The notes beneath the pieces are model-generated. The model worked only from the letters and a program-made list of their open reading frames with translations, did not search any database and was not told the DNA's origin. From assembly GCA_964537925.1 (NCBI GenBank), contig CAZICV010000006.1:1-64000 (forward strand): a DNA stretch of 64,000 bases. The letters are read 5' to 3'. Made by a program: the position numbers and the translations under genes. The stretch's first letter is position 1. Every line of letters starts with the position of its first letter. Of the stretch, positions 26,015-35,157 are shown piece by piece. The DNA is from SLDF01 sp964537925 (lineage in GTDB: Bacteria; Bacteroidota; Bacteroidia; Chitinophagales; Saprospiraceae).

Positions 26015-27064
26015 TTAGTCGTACCTGAAGGATTTCACAGTATCGATCATGGCGCGCACACCTTCGAGAGGCGTATCCGGGTAGACTCCATGTCCCAGAT
26101 TTACAATGTGTTGCCTTCCGAAAGCACGTATCATGTCGAGCGTCCCTTTGGATACTTCTTCAGGACTGGCGTACAATGCACAGGGATCGAGGTTGCCCTG
26201 TAGAATTTTATTTGGTCCTGCTTCTTTGCGGGCGAATGCCGGATCGGTATGCCAGTCGAGGCCGATTCCCGCTGTGGAAGTCCGGCCGATTGCTCCGAGG
26301 GCAAACCAGGCTCCCTTGGCAAAAACGATCACCGGTGTGCCCTGCAGAGACGCTGTCATCCGGGTGATATAGGGTAAGGCAAATGTCTCGTACTGCTCGG
26401 GTGAGAGCAGCCCTGCCCACGAGTCGAAGATCTGTATCACAGCAGCGCCTGCATCAACCTGGCGTTGCAGGTAGACAATACTGGCTTCCGTGATCTTGTC
26501 GAGCAACCTGTGCGCCAGGGCCGGCTCGGTATACAGTAGTTTCTTGGCAATGGAAAAGGTCTTGCTGCCCCTGCCTTCTGTCATGTAGGCAAGGATCGTC
26601 CAGGGCGCCCCGCAAAATCCGATGAGCGGTACACGCCCCTGAAGCCGCGAGGTCGTGATACGTATGGCTTCATACACGTAGTCCAGCCGGTCTGCTGCGT
26701 CGGGACCGGTGATCAGTGCATCGATGTCGGCCTCAGCCTTGAGTACCCGGGGAAATACAGGCCCTGTCTTCTCTTCCATCTGGTACGGGAGCCCCATAGC
26801 TTCGGGAATGACGAGTATATCCGAGAAAATGATAGCCGCATCTACGCCCAGGATGTCCACGGGCTGGATCGTCACCTCTGCCGCCAGGTCAGGCGTCTCT
26901 ACGAGTTCCTTGAAGTCTCTGAGCGAAGCGCGTATCTCCCGGTACTCGGGGAGTATCCGGCCTGCCTGCCGCATCATCCATACCGGCGGACGCTCGACCG
27001 GTGATCCCTGCAGTGTACGCAGCAGCAGGTCGTTGGTGCTCATAGCCTTTGATTTGTCACTCAT
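26015..27064 (-). CDS. hemE: Uroporphyrinogen decarboxylase
   Basis: A 349-residue HemE converting uroporphyrinogen III to coproporphyrinogen III in haem synthesis. Signatures are RPPVWMMRQAGRILPEY at the N-terminus, DILGVDAAIIFSDILVIPEAMG with the catalytic aspartate, LIGFCGAPWTILAYM and NLGHGVYPDTP near the end. The start is ATG 27064; the conserved part begins about residue 10. The 184-bp gap downstream carries the accD promoter. No other haem genes are adjacent. Confidence 0.95.
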   Translation of the reverse strand: MSDKSKAMSTNDLLLRTLQGSPVERPPVWMMRQAGRILPEYREIRASLRDFKELVETPDLAAEVTIQPVDILGVDAAIIFSDILVIPEAMGLPYQMEEKTGPVFPRVLKAEADIDALITGPDAADRLDYVYEAIRITTSRLQGRVPLIGFCGAPWTILAYMTEGRGSKTFSIAKKLLYTEPALAHRLLDKITEASIVYLQRQVDAGAAVIQIFDSWAGLLSPEQYETFALPYITRMTASLQGTPVIVFAKGAWFALGAIGRTSTAGIGLDWHTDPAFARKEAGPNKILQGNLDPCALYASPEEVSKGTLDMIRAFGRQHIVNLGHGVYPDTPLEGVRAMIDTVKSFRYD

Positions 27065-27084
27065 ATACGTTTAGCTTAAATTTG
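27053..27084 (+). promoter_or_regulatory. Promoter of dapB (TTTG - 20 bp - TAAATTTG)
   Basis: TTTG at 27053-27056 and TAAATTTG at 27077-27084 are separated by 20 bp, the best match to the Bacteroidota -33/-7 consensus in the window. It overlaps the first codons of hemE on the other strand. The dapB leader would be about 65 nt. Confidence 0.55.
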
Positions 27085-27155
27085 ACCTGGCAATTTACCA
27101 CATTAACCCGGCCGCCTGTGATGTACAGGCCGGAACTTAACGCAAATCTGACAGG

Positions 27156-27902
27156 ATGAACGCCGGAATTGTAGGATACGGACGCATGGGGCATGCGATC
27201 GAACAGGTGCTGCTGGCGCGCGGTCACCGCATTGCTTGGATCATCGATCAGCCGGGTGACTGGGAGCGTAAAGCTGCTGATCTGTCGTCCGCTGATGTCG
27301 CCATTGAGTTCAGCGTACCGGGAGCGGCATTTGACAACCTGAGCCGGCTCCTGCATGCAGGCATTCCGGTAGTTACGGGCACTACAGGCTGGAAAGACAA
27401 GCTGCCTGACCTGGCTGCTCTTTGTACCGGGCGCAAAGGAGCGCTCCTGCACAGCAGCAATTTCAGTCCCGGCGTCAACCTGCTCTTCGAGCTGAACCGG
27501 CTGGCGGCTGCCTTTGTGGCCCGCTTCCCGGAGTTCGGCGTATGTATACAGGAGACACATCATATCCACAAGGTAGACAGCCCCAGTGGCACGGCGCTCA
27601 CACTGATCGAAGATATGCTGGCCGCTCATCCGCGATATACACGCTGGCAGGAGTTTTCCGAAGAAGAGATTTCCGGTGTACCGGACGATACGCTGGCTGT
27701 ACTGGCCCGTCGCGAGGGAGAAGTGTTCGGTATACACGAGGTGAATTTGTCTTCGCCCCAGGATATCCTGAGAATCAGCCATGAAGCCCGGGGCCGGGAA
27801 GGATTTGCTACCGGCGCTGTACTGGCCGCAGAATGGTTACAAGGGAGGACGGGGGTGTACACCATGCGGGATGTATTGTTCCCTGACACTGAAAAGCAGT
27901 AG
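27156..27902 (+). CDS. dapB: 4-hydroxy-tetrahydrodipicolinate reductase
   Basis: A 248-residue DapB in lysine/diaminopimelate synthesis. The Rossmann start GIVGYGRMG binds NAD(P)H, VVTGTTGW follows, and the substrate-binding signature is ETHHIHKVDSPSGTAL with the catalytic His and Lys. It is somewhat shorter in the N-terminal domain than the E. coli enzyme (about 270), as is usual in Bacteroidota. dnaG starts 6 bp after the stop, so the two are probably co-transcribed from the promoter at 27053. Confidence 0.95.
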   Translation: MNAGIVGYGRMGHAIEQVLLARGHRIAWIIDQPGDWERKAADLSSADVAIEFSVPGAAFDNLSRLLHAGIPVVTGTTGWKDKLPDLAALCTGRKGALLHSSNFSPGVNLLFELNRLAAAFVARFPEFGVCIQETHHIHKVDSPSGTALTLIEDMLAAHPRYTRWQEFSEEEISGVPDDTLAVLARREGEVFGIHEVNLSSPQDILRISHEARGREGFATGAVLAAEWLQGRTGVYTMRDVLFPDTEKQ

Positions 27903-27908
27903 CACATT

Positions 27909-29861
27909 GTGATCTCCGAAGCTTCCATACAGAAAGTACTGGATACCGTTCGCATAGAAGAGGTGGTAGAAGACTTCGTGCGGCTCAAAAAGCGTGGGGC
28001 CAACCTGCTCGGCCTCTGCCCTTTCCACCAGGAAAAAACACCGTCTTTCACTGTGTCCGCTCCTGGCAATTTTTTCAAGTGTTTCGGTTGCGGCAAAGGA
28101 GGCAATGCGGTACAGTTCATCATGGAACACGAACAGATGAGCTTCCCGGAAGCCATTCGCTACCTGGCCGACAAGTACCGCATAGAGATCGAGGAGACGC
28201 AGCGGACGGATACGGAAAAAGTAGAACTGCAGCATCGCGAACACCTGCTCTCCCTGAGCCTCTACGCAGCCCGGTATTTTGAAGACCAGCTGCGCAATAC
28301 GGACAGCGGCAGGCAGATCGGGATGACTTATTTCAGAGAAAGGGGATTTCTGGACACGACACTGAAGACATTCATGCTCGGCTTCGCGCCGGACGAACGC
28401 CGCAGATTCACGGACCAGGCGCAGAAGGACGGGTTCAGGATCGAAGATCTCCAGGCATTGGGACTGGTGACACGCAACCAGTACGATTTCTTCTTCAAGC
28501 GGGTCATTTTTACCATACAGGATATGTCCGGCAGGCCCATCGCTTTTGCAGGCCGTATCCTGGGTAAGAGCTCCGGCGATTCTCCCAAATATATCAACTC
28601 ACCGGAGTCGGAGATATACCACAAGTCCAGGGTACTCTATGGTATGTACCAGGCCCGGCAGGAGATCAGAAAGCTGGATGAGTGTATCATCGTGGAGGGA
28701 TATACAGATGTATTATCCATGCATCAGAGCGGTGTCGCCAACGTGGTTGCGTCTTCCGGGACTTCGCTCACGGAGGAGCAGATCAGGCTGATCAAGCGCT
28801 TTACCGCCAATATCCTGATTCTCTATGATGGCGATGCAGCAGGTATCGGCGCCGCCATGCGCGGTATGGATATGGTCCTGGAGCAGGATATGAATGTACG
28901 TGTGGCGCTGATACCCGGCGGTGAGGACCCGGACTCATTCATCCGCAAGACCGGGGAAAGCGGCTTCCGGCAGTTTCTTGCTGCCGAGGCGACGGATTTC
29001 ATCGCTTTCAAAACCCGCATGCACCTCGACGAGGCCCGCAGAGACCCTGTCAAAAAGACTCATCTCATACGTGAAGTGCTGGACAGTATCGTGCGTATCC
29101 CCGACAGTATCAAGCGCACCCTGTACCTGCAGCAGGCGGCAGAGGCATTCCAGGTTCCTGAGCAACTGCTGGTCAGCGAACTCAACCAGAAACTGCGCAA
29201 ACTGGTCTTCCAGCAACGCAGGAAACAGAACAAGGACCACACCGACACAGCGCTGCAGGATGAAGAACGCCTGCTCAACGAGCTCGACCGACCGACTGCA
29301 CCTGTACAACCGGTGTCAGTCGGCGATAGCTACCAGGAGCGTGATATCGCCCGTATCCTCGTGGCATACGGGCACCAGGTGATAGACGAAGATGGCACTA
29401 CGCTCTCAGAGTTTATCCTGGCCAACCTGGAAGACGCTGTCGAGATGATCGACGATACTGTGTACCGCAAGATGATCTCCTTTGCGATAGAGCGCCAGCA
29501 GGCCGGGCAGCAGAGCGATACACGCAGCTACCTGGACCATATGGATACCGATATACAGAAGACCGCGCTGGACCTGTTCGCCTCGCCCTTCGAATACAGT
29601 CACAACTGGGAAGACCGCTGGGGTCTCAACCTGCAGACACAGGCGCACCCGGACAAGAATGGTTATAAAGACGCCCTGCAGGCGATCATGCGCTTCAAGC
29701 TCCGCAAAATAAGCCGCCAGTGCCGAGAGAACCAGCAGAAGATCGAAGAGCTGTCGCGCACCGGCGATGTCGAGCAACTACTTACGTTGATCAAGGTCCA
29801 CCAGCGCCTGCTGGAGCACCGCAGGTTGCTCACGGAAGAGCTGCGTACGGTCATACTGTAA
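27909..29861 (+). CDS. dnaG: DNA primase
   Basis: A 650-residue DnaG. The N-terminal CHC2 zinc finger shows CPFH and CFGCGKGG (about 38-66). The RNA polymerase core with TOPRIM follows (IVEGYTDVLSMHQSG; LILYDGDAAG at about 300-315). The divergent C-terminal helicase-binding domain is helix-rich (SRQCRENQQKIEELS). The start is GTG at 27909, directly at the conserved MISEASIQKVLDTVRIEEVV. It synthesises primers at the replication fork. Confidence 0.95.
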   Translation: MISEASIQKVLDTVRIEEVVEDFVRLKKRGANLLGLCPFHQEKTPSFTVSAPGNFFKCFGCGKGGNAVQFIMEHEQMSFPEAIRYLADKYRIEIEETQRTDTEKVELQHREHLLSLSLYAARYFEDQLRNTDSGRQIGMTYFRERGFLDTTLKTFMLGFAPDERRRFTDQAQKDGFRIEDLQALGLVTRNQYDFFFKRVIFTIQDMSGRPIAFAGRILGKSSGDSPKYINSPESEIYHKSRVLYGMYQARQEIRKLDECIIVEGYTDVLSMHQSGVANVVASSGTSLTEEQIRLIKRFTANILILYDGDAAGIGAAMRGMDMVLEQDMNVRVALIPGGEDPDSFIRKTGESGFRQFLAAEATDFIAFKTRMHLDEARRDPVKKTHLIREVLDSIVRIPDSIKRTLYLQQAAEAFQVPEQLLVSELNQKLRKLVFQQRRKQNKDHTDTALQDEERLLNELDRPTAPVQPVSVGDSYQERDIARILVAYGHQVIDEDGTTLSEFILANLEDAVEMIDDTVYRKMISFAIERQQAGQQSDTRSYLDHMDTDIQKTALDLFASPFEYSHNWEDRWGLNLQTQAHPDKNGYKDALQAIMRFKLRKISRQCRENQQKIEELSRTGDVEQLLTLIKVHQRLLEHRRLLTEELRTVIL

Positions 29862-29867
29862 AAGAAA

Positions 29868-29898
29868 GCGGGTATCCAGACACAGCCTGCATACCCGC
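29868..29898. terminator. Hairpin between convergent dnaG and aldolase genes
   Basis: An exact 8-bp inverted repeat (29868-29875 with 29891-29898) with a 15-nt loop lies between the convergent stops at 29861 and 29930. It is followed by an AT-rich stretch rather than a clean U-run, so strength is uncertain. Confidence 0.5.
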
Positions 29899-29929
29899 AT
29901 ATATTTATTCAATTGCCTTCAGCGCTTCG

Positions 29930-31012
29930 TCAGACAGCGTTCCTGTTGATACAGTTCAGGTCTTCGAAAGCCTGCTTCAGACGTGCAACGAATGTCTTTT
30001 CTCCTGCGCGCAGCCATTGACGCGGGTCGTAGTATTTCTTATTGGGCTTGTCTTCACCGTCCGGGTTACCGATCTGTCCCTGCAGGTAGTCCTTGCTGGA
30101 CTCGTAATAGTCGCGGATGCCCAACCAGAATGCCCATTGCATATCCGTATCGATATTCATCTTGATAGCGCCATAGCCGATGGCTTCGCGGATCTCTTCG
30201 CGCGAAGAACCGCTGCCCCCGTGAAATACAAAATTCACCGGGTTGTCAGTTGTTCCGAAGTGCTCGCGGATATAATCCTGCGAGTTTTTCAGGATGACCG
30301 GTTGCAGGGACACATTGCCCGGCTTGTACACTCCGTGTACATTACCGAAAGCGGCGGCTATCGTAAACCGGGGGCTGACCGAGGACAGTTCTTCATAAGC
30401 ATAAGCCACCTCGCTGGGCTGTGTATACAGCCGCGAGCTGTCCACACCGGTGTTGTCTACACCGTCTTCCTCTCCCCCTGTGACGCCGAGTTCTATCTCG
30501 ATCGTCATCCCCATCTTGCTCATTCTGCGCAAATATTCTTTGCAGGTCTCAATATTCTCTTCAAGGGACTCCTCAGACAGGTCCAGCATATGAGAAGAGT
30601 ACAGCGGAAATCCACGCTCTGCATAGAACTGTTCTCCGGCTTCCAGCAATCCGTCCACCCAGGGCAGCAGGTTTTTTGCGCAGTGATCCGTATGCAGGAT
30701 CACCGGCACACCATATGCCCGGGCCATGGTATGTACATGCAATGCCCCGGATATACCACCGAGGATGGCTGCCTGCTGCCGGTCGTTGCCAAGGCTTTTG
30801 CCTGCGAAAAAGGCTGCCCCGCCGTTGGAAAACTGTATGATGACGGGCGAATTCACATCCCGTGCTGTCTCCAGCACCGCATTGACCGAATTGGTACCGA
30901 TTACATTGACAGCCGGAAGCGCAAAGTCATGCTCGTTGGCGTACTGGAGTAACTCTGTCACTTCGTCGCCGTGCAATACACCTGCTCTGAAACGTGATCC
31001 TGTGCTGCTCAT
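29930..31012 (-). CDS. fbaA: Class II fructose-bisphosphate aldolase
   Basis: A 360-residue zinc-dependent aldolase, the long (class IIA, E. coli FbaA-like) form. Visible motifs are ILHTDHCAKNLLPW with zinc and catalytic residues, EIELGVTGGEEDGVDN, NVHGVYKPGNV, VFHGGSGSS and INIDTDMQWAFW (here MNIDTDMQ). It cleaves fructose-1,6-bisphosphate in glycolysis and makes it in gluconeogenesis. It is 41 bp downstream of trxB on the same strand. Confidence 0.95.
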   Translation of the reverse strand: MSSTGSRFRAGVLHGDEVTELLQYANEHDFALPAVNVIGTNSVNAVLETARDVNSPVIIQFSNGGAAFFAGKSLGNDRQQAAILGGISGALHVHTMARAYGVPVILHTDHCAKNLLPWVDGLLEAGEQFYAERGFPLYSSHMLDLSEESLEENIETCKEYLRRMSKMGMTIEIELGVTGGEEDGVDNTGVDSSRLYTQPSEVAYAYEELSSVSPRFTIAAAFGNVHGVYKPGNVSLQPVILKNSQDYIREHFGTTDNPVNFVFHGGSGSSREEIREAIGYGAIKMNIDTDMQWAFWLGIRDYYESSKDYLQGQIGNPDGEDKPNKKYYDPRQWLRAGEKTFVARLKQAFEDLNCINRNAV

Positions 31013-31053
31013 GATAGTAGGATTGTAAGTGATTGAATTTCCGATAACAATAA

Positions 31054-31992
31054 TTATTCGATGCCTTCCGTCACCAGGTAACGTTCGGCGTCAAGTGCCG
31101 CCATACAGCCGGTTCCGGCCGCCGTCACAGCCTGCCGGTAAACCCTGTCCTGGGCATCTCCGGAGGCAAAAACACCCGGTACACGCGTCAGTGTGGTGCC
31201 CGGAGTAGTGATCAGGTAACCTGACTCATCCATGTCCAGCCATCCTTTGAAGACATCGGTATTGGGTTTGTGCCCGATCGCCACAAAGAAACCGGCCACG
31301 GGCAACACGTTCTCTTCCCCGTTCACGGTATTGCGTACCTTGATGCCTTCTACCTGGTCGTCACCCAGTACCTCTACGGTTTCCGTGTTCCAATGTACAA
31401 TTATATTCTCTGCTTTAAATACGCGATCCTGCATGATCTTCGACGCCCTCATTTCCTCCCTGCGCACCAGCAAGTGTACTTTCGGACAGAGTTTTGCCAG
31501 GTAGGATGCCTCTTCAGCAGCCGTATCGCCTCCTCCTACTACTGCCACTTCACGGCCCCTGAAGAAGAACCCGTCGCACACGGCGCAGGCGGATACACCT
31601 TTGTTTGTCAGGCGCTGTTCGGAAGGCAGTCCCAGCCATTTGGCGCTGGCGCCGGTCGCTATGATGATGCTATGAGCCTGGAACTCTTCGCCGGACTCTG
31701 TCCAGATCTTGTGCACCGGGCCGCTGAAGTCCACTTTCGTGATCATTTCCATGATGATCGTGGTTCCAAAGCGTTCTGCCTGTTGCCTGAATTCTTCCAT
31801 CATCTCGGGTCCCATGATCCCTTTGGGGTATCCGGGATAGTTCTCCACATCTGTGGTGATCATCAACTGGCCACCCGGCTCGGCTCCCGTAAACAGCGTG
31901 GGAGACATATTGGCGCGCGCCGCATAAATGGCCGCGGTATATCCTGCAGGACCGGAGCCGATGATCAGACACTTATGGATCTCGTTTGACAT
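31054..31992 (-). CDS. trxB: Thioredoxin-disulfide reductase
   Basis: A 312-residue TrxB. The FAD motif is IIGSGPAGYTAAIYAARA, the redox-active pair is CAVCDGFFFRG (about 137-140), NADPH binding is at VVGGGDTAAEEA, and the C-terminal FAD motif is VFASGDAQDRVYRQAVTAAGTGC. It reduces thioredoxin with NADPH. A TAAATTCG sequence at 32022-32029 on the minus strand could be its -7 element. Downstream lies the aldolase gene. Confidence 0.96.
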   Translation of the reverse strand: MSNEIHKCLIIGSGPAGYTAAIYAARANMSPTLFTGAEPGGQLMITTDVENYPGYPKGIMGPEMMEEFRQQAERFGTTIIMEMITKVDFSGPVHKIWTESGEEFQAHSIIIATGASAKWLGLPSEQRLTNKGVSACAVCDGFFFRGREVAVVGGGDTAAEEASYLAKLCPKVHLLVRREEMRASKIMQDRVFKAENIIVHWNTETVEVLGDDQVEGIKVRNTVNGEENVLPVAGFFVAIGHKPNTDVFKGWLDMDESGYLITTPGTTLTRVPGVFASGDAQDRVYRQAVTAAGTGCMAALDAERYLVTEGIE

Positions 31993-32127
31993 ATATCTTG
32001 TTTATCTTTATAAATGAATTGCGAATTTAAGGATTTTCAGGGTGGTCGACGAGAAAATATTCTTTCAATGTGACCAGGACCGGAAAGCCCGTTTCGAGGC
32101 CAATTCTTAGACAACTAAACTGTCAAT

Positions 32128-33669
32128 ATGTTCTACTGGGACCTGTTTTACACACTATGGTGGCTGATAGTACTGCTGGTGACAGGAGTCCGCCTGCTGT
32201 GGCGCCACAGTGAAAGAGTCATAGCCGCAGGCAGGATTCTGCTGCCGGCCACACTTGTTATATATATCGTGATAGCCTTATGCTGGGATATAGCATGGCA
32301 GGACAAACTATACCTGGCCGCCCGGGACATGCTCCTGCTGGGTGTGTATGGCTTCACATTGAGCAGGCTGGTGCGTATGCGCTACTATGGATTTGTTTTT
32401 TTCGGGGCTATACTGGCGCTCTTCCTGCTCTGGGGGTATCGCCCGTTGGTACGCGGTATCATGTACGCGCGTTATCCTGGTATGGAACAGAGCGGTGAAT
32501 TGCTCATCGAACTGAACGAAGGTGAAAGCATCGGCAGGCTGGAAGGGCTGCTCAAAGCAGAACGTGTCTCCTACCAGCAGGCATTCAGCCCGCAGCGGGA
32601 GGACTGGACCACGCTGGAACAGTATTACATACTCGATGTCCCGCTGCGTATGATGCATCGGTTCCGGGAATTGCGCGACAAGCTGACCGACAGCGGTATG
32701 CTGAGCTGGCAGGAGATCAATGAGTCGATCAGCACGGATCAGCCTTCGGCTCCGTCAGTCACTGTCACCCCTTCTCCGTCGGATATAGCGCCCAATGATC
32801 CAAGGTACGCGGAGCAATGGGCCCATGAAGCGCTCGGGCTCCCTGCCCTGCACGACTGGCTGAGACAACCTCTGGCGCCCCGTCCAGTCAAACGGGCGTT
32901 GATCGTCATACTGGATACAGGCGTAGAAGCAATTCACCCTGATCTCATGGCCAATTACCGGTCTTTCTCATCCGGCGACGATACAGACGCACAGGGGCAC
33001 GGCACACATTGTGCAGGCATAGCTGCTGCCGTGAGCGGCAACAGTATCGGTATAGCTGGTATGTCTTACGCCAATGACCTTTTGCAGGTGTCTTCTGTGA
33101 AGGTGTTGAGCGATCGCGGTAGCGGGTCGCAGGCCACCGTAGTGAACGGGATCATACGTGCGGCCGATATGGGAGCTGATGTGATCTCTATATCCCTCGG
33201 AGGTCTGTCTACAGATGTACGTCAGAAAGCTTACTCCGAAGCCGTCGCCTATGCAGCCAGGAGAGGCGCGATCGTAGTCGTAGCGGCGGGTAACAACGGC
33301 CGGGATGCGGCTGGTTTCGCGCCTGCCAATGCAGAGGGCGTGATCGCTGTCAGCGCAGTCGATGCCTCACTCGGCAAAGCAACTTTCTCAAATACGGTCG
33401 GATCGCTGGAGATGAAACTGGCCGCCCCCGGAACGGGTATACTCTCTACCTATCGCGGAGGTGACTATCGCGTGCTCAACGGCACCTCGATGGCTACGCC
33501 TTTCATTGCGGGATTGGTGGGTATCCTCAAAGCCCTGGACCCGTCTCTTGACGCTGCGGGAGCCTATACCTTGTTGCGGGATACCGGCCGACAGACCCAA
33601 TCGACTGACCAGACAGGTTTGTTGCCTGACGCACTTGGAGCAGTGCAAGGTCTGCAGGGAGCAAACTAG
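32128..33669 (+). CDS. Membrane-anchored S8 subtilisin-like peptidase
   Basis: A 513-residue protein unlike ordinary secreted subtilases. It starts with about four transmembrane helices (7-24, 37-55, 68-82, 87-105), then a propeptide-like segment (GELLIELNEGESIGRLEGLL) and a proline/serine-rich linker (about 205-225). The S8 domain shows DTGVEAIHPDL (Asp263), QGHGTHCAG (His291) and NGTSMATPF (Ser454), so the triad is complete. The catalytic domain would face the periplasm if the four-helix count is right. Its stop overlaps aroK by 4 bp. Confidence 0.87.
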   Translation: MFYWDLFYTLWWLIVLLVTGVRLLWRHSERVIAAGRILLPATLVIYIVIALCWDIAWQDKLYLAARDMLLLGVYGFTLSRLVRMRYYGFVFFGAILALFLLWGYRPLVRGIMYARYPGMEQSGELLIELNEGESIGRLEGLLKAERVSYQQAFSPQREDWTTLEQYYILDVPLRMMHRFRELRDKLTDSGMLSWQEINESISTDQPSAPSVTVTPSPSDIAPNDPRYAEQWAHEALGLPALHDWLRQPLAPRPVKRALIVILDTGVEAIHPDLMANYRSFSSGDDTDAQGHGTHCAGIAAAVSGNSIGIAGMSYANDLLQVSSVKVLSDRGSGSQATVVNGIIRAADMGADVISISLGGLSTDVRQKAYSEAVAYAARRGAIVVVAAGNNGRDAAGFAPANAEGVIAVSAVDASLGKATFSNTVGSLEMKLAAPGTGILSTYRGGDYRVLNGTSMATPFIAGLVGILKALDPSLDAAGAYTLLRDTGRQTQSTDQTGLLPDALGAVQGLQGAN

Positions 33670-34229
33670 TGCAGGCTGATCCCTTCGGTCTCCAGGTGGC
33701 AGAGTATATCCCGTACCATGTCTCCGGGCTCAGGCCCTTCCTCTATGTGAAAATGCGCCTCCTGGTACACTATAAGCCGCTGCGTATATAGGGATGCCAC
33801 GCCCTCGGTCCAGTTTTCGCGGGTACTGTTGAGTTTGGGACGGCCGAGGTGCTGGACACGATCCCTTATGAGCCGGTCGATCAGCGTACGAAAAGACACA
33901 TCCAGGAAAAAAACAATCCCGCGATTGAGCATCAGTGCGGCATTGTCGTAAAAACATGGCGTACCCCCTCCTGACGACAATACGAACGCTTCGGGCCTCA
34001 TCAGCATCTCTTCCAATGCCCGCCGCTCCACCTCGCGGAAATAAGACTCTCCGTGTGTGGCAAAAATAGCCGGAATATCCTGTTGTTCCCTTTGCTCGAT
34101 TTCATCATCCAGGTCGATATAAGGCCACTGAAGCCTGGATGCCAGCAATCGCCCTACAGTGGATTTACCCGCGCCCATAAAGCCCCACAAAAGGACTTTT
34201 TTCTCTGCTGAACGTTCTTCTACAAACAT
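33666..34229 (-). CDS. aroK: Shikimate kinase
   Basis: A 187-residue nucleoside-kinase fold enzyme. Walker A is LWGFMGAGKSTVG, the shikimate-binding DLDDEIE follows, then a FREVERRALEEM segment with the conserved arginine, SSGGGTPC, and the lid GRPKL with its arginine. It phosphorylates shikimate in aromatic amino-acid synthesis. It converges on the subtilase with a 4-bp overlap; the DUF1573 lipoprotein diverges from it. Confidence 0.93.
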   Translation of the reverse strand: MFVEERSAEKKVLLWGFMGAGKSTVGRLLASRLQWPYIDLDDEIEQREQQDIPAIFATHGESYFREVERRALEEMLMRPEAFVLSSGGGTPCFYDNAALMLNRGIVFFLDVSFRTLIDRLIRDRVQHLGRPKLNSTRENWTEGVASLYTQRLIVYQEAHFHIEEGPEPGDMVRDILCHLETEGISLH

Positions 34230-34324
34230 GCGGCAAGCGATTTTCGTCTCCGGATCGTTTCAGCAAGGATACTTGAAACAGTCATATTGTTCAAGAAAAC
34301 TTCCCCGATCAGAGATCGTATTAT

Positions 34325-34333
34325 TAACTTTGC
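34325..34333 (+). promoter_or_regulatory. -7 element (TAACTTTGC) for the DUF1573-yajC-YbbR run
   Basis: TAACTTTG fits TAnnTTTG exactly and ends 6 bp before ATG 34339, leaving a nearly leaderless transcript. A small palindrome CGATC-AGA-GATCG (34306-34318) lies where the -33 element would be; no TTG is present at that distance. Confidence 0.4.
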
Positions 34334-34338
34334 AATCT

Positions 34339-34827
34339 ATGAAAAATAAGGTCTTACTGTCAGCAATCATCCTGTTTTCTTTCGCGGCCATTATCTCCTG
34401 TGCCGAGAAAGAAGAACGAAAAGTTGAAGAGGTACGTCCGAAGCCGGGAATATCCGAGATTATACGTAACCCGCTCTCAGCTACAGGTATGGAGGATACG
34501 GTCAATGTGGCCCGGATTGCTTTCGAAGAGACACGGATCGACTTTGATACAGTGCCTGAGGGACAGATTGTAGAACATTCTTTCAAATTTACCAATACAG
34601 GCAGGATACCTCTTCTCATAAGCGATGCAAGAGCTTCCTGCGGTTGTACAGTCCCCGAATGGCCCAAAAATGCGATCGATCCCGGAAAATCCGGCGAGAT
34701 TACTGTGCGTTTTAATACTGAAGGGAGACATCACTGGCAGGACAGGCCTATCAACGTCATAGCAAATACCTTTCCCAAGACCACGACCATCCTGCTTCAG
34801 GGGTATGTGACACCATCGAAAAAATAA
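34339..34827 (+). CDS. DUF1573 lipoprotein
   Basis: A 162-residue lipoprotein with the lipobox AIISCAEK (Cys near residue 19). The DUF1573 domain is an Ig-like beta-sandwich and shows FDTVPEGQIVEHSFKFTN, SDARASCGCTVPEWP and IDPGKSGEITVRFNTEG. These proteins regularly sit before yajC in Bacteroidota and are presumed periplasmic; function unknown. It starts the run DUF1573-yajC-YbbR, with 12 bp to yajC. Confidence 0.88.
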   Translation: MKNKVLLSAIILFSFAAIISCAEKEERKVEEVRPKPGISEIIRNPLSATGMEDTVNVARIAFEETRIDFDTVPEGQIVEHSFKFTNTGRIPLLISDARASCGCTVPEWPKNAIDPGKSGEITVRFNTEGRHHWQDRPINVIANTFPKTTTILLQGYVTPSKK

Positions 34828-34839
34828 CCATCGTACTTT

Positions 34840-35157
34840 ATGGACTTCATCTTTTTGCAGAGCGGAATCGGACAAATCATTGGCGGCACATGGCCCCTGA
34901 TCCTGATCATTGTTGTCTTTTATTTTTTCATCATCCGACCTCAGCAGAGAAAGCAAAAGGAGCAGGTCAACTTTCTCAGTAGCCTGGACAAAGGCAAACA
35001 GATCGTGACCGCTTCAGGTATCATCGGCAGGATCAACCGCATCGACGGAGAAGTCATCACACTGCAGGTAGATCCCAAGACTTTCATCCGGATCACACGC
35101 AACTCTGTATCCAAAGAATTGACAGAGGCAGTCGAGCCACTGAAGGATGCCTTCTGA
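34840..35157 (+). CDS. yajC: Preprotein translocase subunit YajC
   Basis: A 105-residue YajC. A single transmembrane helix (about 18-34) is followed by the invariant FIIRPQQRKQKEQ, and then the cytoplasmic domain DKGKQIVTASGIIGRINRI. It associates with SecDF and the Sec holotranslocon. Its 3' end overlaps the YbbR gene by 11 bp, so translation is probably coupled. Confidence 0.95.
   Translation: MDFIFLQSGIGQIIGGTWPLILIIVVFYFFIIRPQQRKQKEQVNFLSSLDKGKQIVTASGIIGRINRIDGEVITLQVDPKTFIRITRNSVSKELTEAVEPLKDAF

Noticed and set aside
29720..30952. 410-codon + strand frame across the end of dnaG and the aldolase gene
   Set aside because: It overlaps two strongly recognised genes and shows no family motif.
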